Shown in pieces: positions 28,623 to 36,317 of a DNA stretch of 64,000 nt (positions are counted from its first letter, which is position 1; each line of letters starts with the position of its first letter). This DNA is from Coralloluteibacterium stylophorae (GTDB lineage: Bacteria > Pseudomonadota > Gammaproteobacteria > Xanthomonadales > Xanthomonadaceae). The notes beneath the pieces were generated by a model. It saw nothing but the letters and a program-made list of their open reading frames with translations. It was not told the origin of the DNA and made no database searches. The translations under genes were made by a program, and so were the position numbers. Location of the stretch: contig NZ_JAGQFT020000006.1 of the NCBI RefSeq assembly GCF_018122625.2, positions 1-64,000 of the forward strand, given 5' to 3'.

Positions 28623-30257
28623 TCACCCCAGGCTGCGCGCGGTGTTGATCACGTTGATGCCGTCGAAGCGCGTCGTCGCCGAGCCGTGCGACACCGCGGA
28701 GACCTGGCTCGGCTGGCCCTTGCCGTCGAAGAACGAGCCGCCGAGGCGGAAGTCGCGCTCGTCGCAGATCGCCGAGCAGGCGTTCCAGAATTCCGGCGTG
28801 CGCATCTGGTAGGCCACGTCCTCGACCATGCCGGTGATCTCGCCGTCCTCGATCGCGTAGAACAGCTGCCCGCCGAACTGCGCGTTGTAGCGCTGCTGGT
28901 CGATCGAGTAGGAGCCGCGGCCGTGGATGTAGATGCCCTTCTCGACGTCCTTGATCATGTCGGCCACCGACAGCGGGGCCTTGCCCGGCGCCAGCGAGAC
29001 GTTGGCCATGCGCTGGAACTGCACGCTCGACCACGAATCGGCATAGCTGCAGCCGTCGGAGGCGTCCTTGCCGAGGATATGCGCCTGGTCGCGCGTGGCC
29101 TGGTAGTCGACCAGCACGCCGTCGCGGATCACGTCCCAGCGCTTGGTCGGGATGCCCTCGTCGTCGTAGCCGACCGCGCCGAGACTGCCCGGCTGGGTCT
29201 TGTCGGCGAAGAAGGTGACGATGTCGCTGCCGTAGCGGAAGCCCTCCTCGCGCTTGTCGAGCGTGGCGAAGCTGGTGCCGGCGTAGTTGGCCTCGTAGCC
29301 GAGCACGCGGTCGAGCTCCAGCGCGTGGCCGACCGATTCGTGGATGGTCAGGAACAGGTGCGAGGGGTCGAGCACGAGGTCGTACTTGCCCGGCTTGACC
29401 GAGGGCGCGGTGAGCTTCTCGCGCGCCTGCCTGGCGGCGGCGACCGCGTCGGCGCGCAGGTCGTAGGAGCCGAAGTACTGCACCACGTCGCCGGGCAGGC
29501 GGAACCTGCCGCTCTCGGCGCCGTCCAGGTATTCGTAGCCCATGCCCACCGGCGCGCCGAGCCCGTCGCGGGTGCGGAACCTGCCGCTGGCCTTGTCGAT
29601 GGCGGTGGCGGTGAACGGCGCCCAGATCCGGTGCACGTCCTGGTCGATGTAGGACCCCTCGCTCGAGGCGAAGTACTTCTGCTCGTTGACCAGGAACAGG
29701 CGCGAGGCGAAGAAGTCCGCGCCCGCGGCCATCGCGTCGGCGTTGACGCCGAGCAGCAGGTCGACCTTCTCCTTCAGCGGCACCGCCATCGCGTTGGTGC
29801 GGATCGGCGTCGTCCAGGCGACCTCGCCCAGCGCCGGCGCCGGCGCGAGCTCGACGCGCGCGGCCTGCGCCTTCGCGTTGGCGCGGGCGATCGCGACCGC
29901 CTGCCGCGCCGCCGCGGCGACCGCGTCCTCGCCGAGTTCGCTGGTCGCGGCGAAGCCCCAGGTGCCATCGACCAGCACGCGCACGCCGGTGCCGGTGGAC
30001 TCCAGGTTCACCACGTTCTCGACGTTGGCCTCGCGGGTGATCACGAACTGGCGCAGGTAGCGGCCGATGCGCACGTCGCAGTAGCCGGCGCCGGCGGCGC
30101 GCGCCGCGCCGAGCGCGGCATCCGCCAGGCGCTTCTTGAACGCGACGTCCAGCGTCGACTGCAGCGCCTCGGCGGCGATGGCGCGACCGAACAGGGAAGG
30201 CAGGACCAGGCTCCCCGCGCCGAGGCCGGCCAGGGTGAGGAAGTCGCGTCTGTGCAC
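28623..30257 (-). CDS. tldD: TldD-family metalloprotease, copy 2, with Tat-like leader
   Basis: This 544-residue paralogue starts at GTG 30257 and lies directly upstream of copy 1. The leader HRRDFLTLAGLGAGSLVLP matches a Tat signal ending after AIAA. The zinc motif HESVGH is intact and followed by ALELDRVLGYEANYAG. The family tail DGKGQPSQVSAVSHG is present. The two copies differ mainly in scattered substitutions (for instance DDGFRYGSDQVT versus EEGFRYGSDIVT), with no length difference, so they arose by tandem duplication. Only one TldE gene follows, so both may share it or this copy may act alone. Confidence 0.88.
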   Translation of the reverse strand: MHRRDFLTLAGLGAGSLVLPSLFGRAIAAEALQSTLDVAFKKRLADAALGAARAAGAGYCDVRIGRYLRQFVITREANVENVVNLESTGTGVRVLVDGTWGFAATSELGEDAVAAAARQAVAIARANAKAQAARVELAPAPALGEVAWTTPIRTNAMAVPLKEKVDLLLGVNADAMAAGADFFASRLFLVNEQKYFASSEGSYIDQDVHRIWAPFTATAIDKASGRFRTRDGLGAPVGMGYEYLDGAESGRFRLPGDVVQYFGSYDLRADAVAAARQAREKLTAPSVKPGKYDLVLDPSHLFLTIHESVGHALELDRVLGYEANYAGTSFATLDKREEGFRYGSDIVTFFADKTQPGSLGAVGYDDEGIPTKRWDVIRDGVLVDYQATRDQAHILGKDASDGCSYADSWSSVQFQRMANVSLAPGKAPLSVADMIKDVEKGIYIHGRGSYSIDQQRYNAQFGGQLFYAIEDGEITGMVEDVAYQMRTPEFWNACSAICDERDFRLGGSFFDGKGQPSQVSAVSHGSATTRFDGINVINTARSLG

Positions 30258-30334
30258 TCGGGATTCTCCAGCGGCGGGCCCGGCGGGTGCGGGCGTCGAT
30301 CCCGTCCGATGCTGTCCGCAGCCCGCAACCAGCG

Positions 30335-32413
30335 TCAACCGTCGATCGGCACTTGCGTCGCGACCGTCTCCGCGAACCGCTCCGCCGGCACCGGGCGGCC
30401 GAGGAAGAAGCCCTGCAGCGAATCGCAGCCCACCTCGGTGAGGAAGCTGCGCTGCGCGTCCGTCTCCACGCCCTCGGCGACGATGCGCAGGCCCAGCGTG
30501 CGACCGAGCGCGACGATGGCGGAGACGATGGCGGCATCGTCGGAGTCGCGGGCGAGGTCGCCGACGAAGCCGCGATCGATCTTGAGCTCGTTGGCCGGCA
30601 GGCGCTTGAGGTGCAGGAGGCTGGAATAGCCGGTGCCGAAGTCGTCGATCGAGATGCCGACGCCCAGCCCGGTCAGCGCGGCGAGAACCTCGCAGCTGGC
30701 CTCGATGTCGTGCATCGCGGTGGTCTCGGTGATCTCCAGCATCAGCCGGTGCGCGGGCACCTCGTGGCGCGCGAGCGCGCCGCGCACCGTCTCCACCAGG
30801 CGGGCGTGCGCGAACTGCAGGGCCGACAGGTTCACCGACACCACCCATGCCTCCTGGCCGGCGCCGCTCCAGGCGGTGATCTGCCGGCAGGCCTCCTCCA
30901 GCACCCATTCGCCGATCGGCACGATCAGGCCGGTGCGCTCGGCCGCGGGGATGAACTCGGCCGGCGCGAGCAGTCCGCGCTCGGGATGCCGCCAGCGGAT
31001 CAGCGCCTCCGCGCCCAGCAGCGCGCCGCCGACGCTGGCGAACCTGGGCTGGTAGTGCAGCACGAACTGCCCCTTCTCCAGCGCCGCGCGCAGGTCCTGC
31101 ACCAGTTGCAGCTGGCGCCGCGCATTGGCGTTCATGCGCGGCTCGAAGAAGCGGAAGGCGCCGCGGCCGGCGTCCTTGGCGTGGTACATCGCCGCGTCGG
31201 CATTGGCCATCAGCGCCTGCGCCCCGGCGCCGTCCTCCGGATAGATCGCGATGCCGATGCTCGCGCCGATGCGCAGCGGGTGGCCCGCGACCTCGAACTG
31301 CGCCGCCAGCGCGCGCAGCACGTCCTCGGCGACGGTGGCCGCATCCGCCGGCTCCGCGATGTCGATGAGCAGCACGAACTCGTCGCCGCCCAGGCGCGCC
31401 AGCGTATCGGTGGAGCGGCGCGCGGCGCGCAGCCGCGCGGCGACCTCGACCAGCAGGCCGTCGCCGAACTGGTGGCCCCAGGCGTCGTTGACCGCCTTGA
31501 ACCCGTCGAGATCCACGAACAGCACCGCGAAGCGGCCGTTCCCCCGCGCTGCCTTGCAGACCGCCTGCCCGATCCGGTCCTCCAGCAGCACCCGGTTCGG
31601 CAGCCGGGTCAGCGGGTCGTGCAGGGCCCGATGCACGAGTTCGGCGTTGACCTCGGCCAGCGAGCGCGAGAGCTGGTCGGTGCGGCGTGCGATGCGCGCG
31701 TCGATGCTCGAACTCGACAGCGCGACCGCGATCACCGCCAGCGTCATCGCCACCACGACCGCCGCCAGCCAGCCGGCGTCGATCCCGACCGTGGCGGCGC
31801 CGCAGACGCTGCCGGCGGGAAAGCCGGCCGCGGCCATGCCGGTGTAGTGCATGCCGGCGATCGCCGCGCCCATCAGGACGGCGGCGCCGCCGCGCAGCAG
31901 GCGCGCGCGGTGCACCGCGGTGCGCAGCCGGAAGGCGATCCACAGCGCCGCGCCCGAGGCACCGACCGCGATCGCGACCGAGAGGACGAACAGCAGCGGG
32001 TCGTAGACGATGCCCGGCAGCATGCGCATCGCCGCCATGCCGCCGTAGTGCATCCCGGCGATGCCCGCGCCCATCACCAGCATGCCGACGGCCAGGCGCC
32101 GGCGCGCCAGCCGTTCGGCCGAGACCAGGTGCAGCGCGTAGGTGGAGGCGGCGACGGCGAGCAGGAACGACAGCGCCGTGATCGCCGGGTCGTAGCCGAC
32201 CTCGATCGGCAGGCGGAACGCGAGCATGCCGACGAAGTGCATCGACCACACGCCCACGCCCATCGCGAAGCCGCCGCCGGCCAGCCACGCCAGCCGCACG
32301 CGCCCGCGCGAGGCGGCGACGCGGGAGGCCATGTCCAGCGCGGTGTAGGAGGCCAGCACCGCGATCGCGATGGACACGAGCACGAGCGGGGTCTGGTAGG
32401 TGGACGTCAGCAT
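30335..32413 (-). CDS. MHYT-GGDEF-EAL c-di-GMP signalling protein
   Basis: The start at ATG 32413 (MLTSTYQTPLVLVSIAIAV) gives 692 residues. Residues about 1-235 form seven membrane helices with MHYT motifs SMHFVGM, GMHYGGM and GMHYTGM, proposed to bind metal and sense gases. The GGDEF domain has an intact LGGDEF with an RSTD inhibitory I-site five residues before it, so it should make c-di-GMP under product control. The EAL domain also keeps its key motifs (EALIRW, NLS, EITET, DDFGTGYSSL, EGVET), so hydrolysis is expected too. It may switch between the two activities. Confidence 0.95.
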   Translation of the reverse strand: MLTSTYQTPLVLVSIAIAVLASYTALDMASRVAASRGRVRLAWLAGGGFAMGVGVWSMHFVGMLAFRLPIEVGYDPAITALSFLLAVAASTYALHLVSAERLARRRLAVGMLVMGAGIAGMHYGGMAAMRMLPGIVYDPLLFVLSVAIAVGASGAALWIAFRLRTAVHRARLLRGGAAVLMGAAIAGMHYTGMAAAGFPAGSVCGAATVGIDAGWLAAVVVAMTLAVIAVALSSSSIDARIARRTDQLSRSLAEVNAELVHRALHDPLTRLPNRVLLEDRIGQAVCKAARGNGRFAVLFVDLDGFKAVNDAWGHQFGDGLLVEVAARLRAARRSTDTLARLGGDEFVLLIDIAEPADAATVAEDVLRALAAQFEVAGHPLRIGASIGIAIYPEDGAGAQALMANADAAMYHAKDAGRGAFRFFEPRMNANARRQLQLVQDLRAALEKGQFVLHYQPRFASVGGALLGAEALIRWRHPERGLLAPAEFIPAAERTGLIVPIGEWVLEEACRQITAWSGAGQEAWVVSVNLSALQFAHARLVETVRGALARHEVPAHRLMLEITETTAMHDIEASCEVLAALTGLGVGISIDDFGTGYSSLLHLKRLPANELKIDRGFVGDLARDSDDAAIVSAIVALGRTLGLRIVAEGVETDAQRSFLTEVGCDSLQGFFLGRPVPAERFAETVATQVPIDG

Positions 32414-32538
32414 CGGTCGGGGGCGGGTGCGGAGGGCGTCGCGGGGACGCTCCCCGCGCGCCCGGCGCACGGGGTCATCCGACCGTTATCGGCCGCCCCG
32501 CGCGGATCTGAAGCAGCTTCGTGCGCGGCCGCGGCGGT

Positions 32539-33276
32539 TCAGGCGCCCTCGGCGGTCGGCGCCAGCGCCGACGTCAGCGCCACGCGTTCGTCGAACACGA
32601 AGCAGGCGCCCTCGTAGCCGAGCCCGCCGACGCGCTCGAAGTAGCCGAGGATCCCGCCGTCGAGCTGCAGCACGTTGTCCATGCCCTGCGCGCGCATCCA
32701 CAGCGCGGCCTTCTCGCAGCGGATGCCGCCGGTGCAGAAGCTGACCACGGTGGCGTCGGCCAGCGCCTCGCGGCGCGCGGCCACCGCCTCCGGCAGGTCG
32801 GTGAAGTTGTCGATCGGCAGGGTCAGCGCGCCGGCGAAGGTGCCGTGCGCGACCTCCTCGCGGTTGCGGGTGTCGAGCAGCACCAGGCGCCGCCCCGCAT
32901 CGTCGTGGCCCTGCCCGATCCAGCGCGCCAGCGCCTCCGGCGCGACCGCCGGCGCGCGTCCGGCCAGCGGCGCGGCCTGGTCGCGGCGGAAGGCGATGAT
33001 CTCCGGCTTGACCTTGACCTTCAGCCGCGCGAACGGCTGCGTGGCGCTGCTGCTGCGCTTCTCGCGCAGCGCGGCGAAGCGTGGATCGGCGCGCAGGCCG
33101 TCGAGCACCCGGTCGACCGCATGCGCCGGCCCCGCCAGGAACAGGTTCAGCCCCTCGGGCGCGACCAGGACGGAGCCGAGCAGGCCCGCGTCCGCGGCGG
33201 CGGCCTGCAACCGTGCGGCGACGGCGTCGGGATCGTCGATGGCGACGAAGAGATAGGCGGCGATGTTGAGGACCAT
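32539..33276 (-). CDS. trhO: rhodanese-domain tRNA uridine-34 hydroxylase
   Basis: The 245-residue protein matches TrhO (YceA/UPF0176). An N-terminal ferredoxin-like domain (NIAAYLFVAIDD, then GLLGSVLVAPEGLNLFLAG) precedes a rhodanese domain with LLDTRNREEVAHGTFAGAL and the catalytic-loop cysteine in FCTGGIRCEKA. TrhO uses oxygen and prephenate-derived chemistry to make 5-hydroxyuridine at tRNA position 34. The length is shorter than the about 350 residues of the E. coli protein, with the Cys-rich C-terminal extension absent; this is common in many bacteria. Confidence 0.9.
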   Translation of the reverse strand: MVLNIAAYLFVAIDDPDAVAARLQAAAADAGLLGSVLVAPEGLNLFLAGPAHAVDRVLDGLRADPRFAALREKRSSSATQPFARLKVKVKPEIIAFRRDQAAPLAGRAPAVAPEALARWIGQGHDDAGRRLVLLDTRNREEVAHGTFAGALTLPIDNFTDLPEAVAARREALADATVVSFCTGGIRCEKAALWMRAQGMDNVLQLDGGILGYFERVGGLGYEGACFVFDERVALTSALAPTAEGA

Positions 33277-33321
33277 CGCGCCAGTCTAGCGGCGCGCGGC
33301 GCGATCACCGTCGCTGCGCCT

Positions 33322-33477
33322 TCAGAACGGCGGCCACGGCAGCCCGAGGAAGGGCGCCACCAGCCAGTACAGCGCGAGCGCGATCACCACCCACAGCGCG
33401 ATCTTCAGCAGCACGCCGGCGACCTTGAACGCGAGGATCGCGCAGACGATGAGCACGATGAGGACGAGGAAATCCAT
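33322..33477 (-). CDS. 51-residue hydrophobic membrane protein
   Basis: A short frame from ATG 33477 encodes MDFLVLIVLIVCAILAFKVA, then GVLLKIALWVVIALALYWLVAP and a Pro/Phe-rich end. It forms two closely spaced hydrophobic stretches or one long membrane hairpin with a central Lys. Codon use fits its neighbours (third positions almost all G or C), which supports it as a gene. It sits alone between trhO and the lipase, on the same strand. Small membrane proteins of this type occur in related bacteria; the function is unknown. Confidence 0.65.
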   Translation of the reverse strand: MDFLVLIVLIVCAILAFKVAGVLLKIALWVVIALALYWLVAPFLGLPWPPF

Positions 33478-33561
33478 GGCCGCCACATGACGAGGGACAG
33501 CGGCGCACCCTACTCCGGCGCCGCTGCCCCCGCCATCCTCCGTCGCGCCCGGCTCGCGGAG

Positions 33562-34287
33562 TCACTCGATCAGGTCGGCCTGCAGCCCGGCGGTCAGCGT
33601 CAGCAGGCCGAAGTGGCCGTAGCCGGCGAGCGTGACCGTGCGGTCCTCGGCATCCATGCTCGACGAATGCCGGCCGCCGACGGTGCACACGCCGCCGAAG
33701 CAGACGATCTGATCGTTGTAGGACTTGATCGAGACCATGTAGTCGCCGAAGCGGCGGCCCGCCAGCGACTCCACCAGCGGGCTGGACACCGACAGGCCCT
33801 GCGCACCGCAGGTGGTGGTCGTGACGTTGAAGGGATAGGTGCCGCAGGACCACAGCCCGCGGAAGGCGCCGGCGATGCCGACGAAGGCGTCGACGTAGCT
33901 GCGCATGCCCAGGACCTGGATCCGCTTCGCCGCGAGCGTGGCGCCCATGGAGTGGCCGATCACGTCGATCCGGCCGGTGCACGAGCGTGCGGCGGCATCG
34001 ATAAGCGCCGCGTCGACCGGCCCGGTCTCGCTGCCGCTGTGGTCGTTGCAGGCCGCGCAGGTCTTGCTGCCCCAGCTCGGCCGGAAGATCTCGTCCGCCG
34101 CGTAGCCGCGCGCGCGCAGCTCCGACCAGGTATTGGCGTAGTCGGACGGCGAGCCGGCGTTGCCGTGGACCAGCACCACCGCGTCGCGGCAGGCCGCGTG
34201 CGCGCCCGCGGCGAAGCCGAGCGTCGACAGCAGCAGCACGCAGATGCGCAGGACGTGGCCGCGGCTCCTCTTGGTCGTACCTGTCAT
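33562..34287 (-). CDS. secreted lipase (class 2-like, alpha/beta hydrolase)
   Basis: The 241-residue protein has an N-terminal signal peptide (HVLRICVLLLSTLGFAAGAHA). The mature enzyme shows VVLVHGNAGSPSDY (oxyanion hole), the nucleophile elbow VIGHSMGATLAAK with GxSxG, and GYGHFGLL near the C-terminus, whose His may complete the triad. Several Cys residues (CAAC, SCGTYPFN, CGAQG, CFGGVC) suggest disulfides, in keeping with secretion. The layout resembles the lipase class 2 / EstA type. It is transcribed divergently from the FKBP lipoprotein gene. The substrate is a lipid ester, but chain length is unknown. Confidence 0.85.
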   Translation of the reverse strand: MTGTTKRSRGHVLRICVLLLSTLGFAAGAHAACRDAVVLVHGNAGSPSDYANTWSELRARGYAADEIFRPSWGSKTCAACNDHSGSETGPVDAALIDAAARSCTGRIDVIGHSMGATLAAKRIQVLGMRSYVDAFVGIAGAFRGLWSCGTYPFNVTTTTCGAQGLSVSSPLVESLAGRRFGDYMVSIKSYNDQIVCFGGVCTVGGRHSSSMDAEDRTVTLAGYGHFGLLTLTAGLQADLIE

Positions 34288-34459
34288 GTCTCCTCCTCCC
34301 GCCGTCGTGCGGGCCTGGATGGCCCGTCGTGGAGTGGCGACGGCGGCCCGAACCTAGCGCGTCCGGGTCGTGCCGGCTCCTGTACGAAGGTCGCAGGCGC
34401 CGCCTGCACCGCACCGTGCCCTGCGCTACCCTCCCCGCCCTTCGTCGAAGGCCCGCCCG

Positions 34460-34900
34460 ATGCGCCGTCCGTTCCCGCTGTTGCTGTGCCTCGCCCTCGC
34501 CGCCTGCACCGATCCGGGTCCGCCGCCGGGCGGCAGCGTCGCCGAGCTCGCCCGGATCGACGCGGTCGTGGGCGCCGGCGCGCCCGCCCGCGCCGGCGAC
34601 GAGGTCACCGTGCACTACACCGGCTGGCTCTACGACGAGGCCGCGCCCGACCGTCACGGCGCCCGCTTCGACAGCTCGCGCGAGCGCGGCGAGCCCCTCA
34701 CCTTCCTGCTCGGCGCCGGGCGCGTGATCCGCGGCTGGGACGAGGGCGTGGCCGGCATGCGCGTCGGCGGCAGGCGCACCCTGCTGGTGCCCGCGGTCGA
34801 CGCCTACGGGCGCGCCGGCGCGGGCGGCGTCATCCCGCCGAACGCGTCGCTGGTGTTCGACGTCGAACTGCTCGACGTCGCCGCGCCCGCGGCACCGTGA
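34460..34900 (+). CDS. FKBP-type peptidyl-prolyl isomerase lipoprotein
   Basis: ATG 34460 is chosen because MRRPFPLLLCLALAACTD is a lipoprotein signal with lipobox LAAC; the frame is open further upstream. The 146-residue protein has one FKBP domain (about 45-140): VTVHYTGWLYDE, RFDSSRERGEPLTFLLG, VIRGWDEGVAGMRVGGRRTLLVP and IPPNASLVFDVELL. It should catalyse proline isomerisation in the periplasm, anchored to a membrane. It shares the loop DxxAPDxxG after YTGW with the second FKBP at 49.6 kb, so the two are paralogues. Its stop overlaps the next start (GTGA). Confidence 0.92.
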   Translation: MRRPFPLLLCLALAACTDPGPPPGGSVAELARIDAVVGAGAPARAGDEVTVHYTGWLYDEAAPDRHGARFDSSRERGEPLTFLLGAGRVIRGWDEGVAGMRVGGRRTLLVPAVDAYGRAGAGGVIPPNASLVFDVELLDVAAPAAP

Positions 34901-36147
34901 GCGCGGCCGAGCGCGCCGCGGGCGTGGTCGTCGTCGGCGGCGGGCCCGCCGGGCTGATGGCGGCCGAGGTCGCCCGCGCGGCCGGCCTGCCGGTCGACCT
35001 GTACGAGGCCAAGGGCTCGGTGGGCCGCAAGTTCCTGATCGCCGGCAAGGGCGGGCTCAACCTCACCCATTCGGACCCGTTCGACGCCTTCGTCGCGCGC
35101 TACCGCGAGCGCGCCGACGCGGTCGGCGCCTGGCTGCGGGACTTCGACGCCGACGCGCTGCGCGCCTGGGCGCGCGGGCTCGGCATCGACACCTACGTCG
35201 GCAGCTCCGGCCGCGTGTTCCCGCTCGACCGCAAGGCCGCGCCGCTGCTGCGCGGCTGGGTGCGCCGGCTCAAGGACGCCGGCGTGCGCATGCACGTGCA
35301 CCACCGCTGGACCGGCTGGGACGACGCCGGCGCACTGCGCTTCGACACGCCCGCCGGCGCGCTGCGGGTGCAGGCACCGGCGACGGTGCTCGCGCTCGGC
35401 GGCGGGAGCTGGCCGCAGCTCGGCTCCGACGGCGCGTGGCAGCCGTGGCTCGCCGCGCGCGGCGTCGACGTGCGCCCGCTGGCGCCGGCCAACTGCGGCT
35501 TCGACATCGGCTGGAGCGAACACCTCGCCGGCCGCCACGCCGGCGCACCGCTCAAGCCGGTGGTCGCGCACTGGCGCGACGGCGCCGGCGTCGCGCACGC
35601 CCTGCAGGGCGAATGCGTGCTGACCGCGACCGGCATCGAGGGCAGCCTGATCTACGCCATCGCCGCCGACCTGCGCGAGGCGATCGCCCGCGAGGGCGCG
35701 GCGCGACTGGACCTGGACCTGGTGCCGGGCCGCGACCTCGCGCGCCTGCAGCGTGACCTCGACCGGCCCCGCAGCGGCCGCTCGCTGAGCGAACACCTGC
35801 GCCGCCAGGCCGGCATCGGGGGCGCCAAGGCGGCCCTGCTGCACGAGGTGCTGCCGGCCGCGGTGCGCGGCGATGCGGCGCTGCTTGCGCGCACGCTCAA
35901 GCGCCTGCCGCTGCGCCTGCTGCGGCCGCGCCCCCTCGCCGAGACCATCAGCAGCGCCGGCGGCGTGCGCCTGGAAGCGTTCGACGCCGGCCTGATGGCG
36001 CAAACCGCACCCGGCCTGTTCTGCGCCGGCGAAATGCTGGACTGGGAGGCGCCGACCGGCGGCTACCTGCTCACCGCCTGCTTCGCCAGCGGACGCCGGG
36101 CCGGCCTGGCCGCGGTGGAGTGGCTGCGGGCCGGGGCGGCCGCCTAG
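34897..36147 (+). CDS. HI0933/BaiN-like flavoprotein (NAD(P)/FAD-dependent oxidoreductase)
   Basis: The 416-residue protein starts at GTG 34897, overlapping the FKBP stop. The N-terminal FAD-binding motif is VVVVGGGPAGLMAAEVARAAG, followed by YEAKGSVGRKFLIAGKGGLNLTHSDP, diagnostic of the HI0933-like family (TIGR03862 subgroup). A late FAD segment, TISSAGGVRLEAFDAGLMAQTAPGLFCAGEMLDWEAPTGGYLLTACFASGR, closes the fold. Members reduce unknown or steroid-like substrates; BaiN acts on bile acids in gut bacteria, but the substrate here is unknown. It is probably co-transcribed with the FKBP gene. Confidence 0.9.
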   Translation: MSAAERAAGVVVVGGGPAGLMAAEVARAAGLPVDLYEAKGSVGRKFLIAGKGGLNLTHSDPFDAFVARYRERADAVGAWLRDFDADALRAWARGLGIDTYVGSSGRVFPLDRKAAPLLRGWVRRLKDAGVRMHVHHRWTGWDDAGALRFDTPAGALRVQAPATVLALGGGSWPQLGSDGAWQPWLAARGVDVRPLAPANCGFDIGWSEHLAGRHAGAPLKPVVAHWRDGAGVAHALQGECVLTATGIEGSLIYAIAADLREAIAREGAARLDLDLVPGRDLARLQRDLDRPRSGRSLSEHLRRQAGIGGAKAALLHEVLPAAVRGDAALLARTLKRLPLRLLRPRPLAETISSAGGVRLEAFDAGLMAQTAPGLFCAGEMLDWEAPTGGYLLTACFASGRRAGLAAVEWLRAGAAA

Positions 36148-36158
36148 AGGCGGGCGGG

Positions 36159-36317
36159 ATGCAGCGGGAATCGCGAATCGGGACCTGTTCGCGGTGCGGT
36201 GCGTGGGCGCGCCCGCGCGGGAGCGGTCTCGGCCGCGGTGGAATCCTGCCGGACGAGCCGCGGCCCCACGGCGGGCCTGCGCCCCGTCCGGGCGCGGCTG
36301 AAGCCGCTCCTGCGGTG
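36159..36317. repeat. heptamer plus REP composite element
   Basis: After the flavoprotein stop there is GCGGGAATCGCGAATCGGGA followed by CCTG, a degenerate version of the GGGAATCGGGACCTG end seen elsewhere. REP-like units follow: GGGAGCGGTCTCGGCCGCGG, and near the end GCGCGGCTGAAGCCGCTCCT. The last unit runs into the region where the following GGDEF gene must start, which makes that start hard to place. Confidence 0.6.

Noticed and set aside
28623-32288. A 1221-residue frame containing TldD copy 2
   Set aside because: The part upstream of GTG 30257 is out of frame with the MHYT-GGDEF-EAL gene and only stays open because of high GC.
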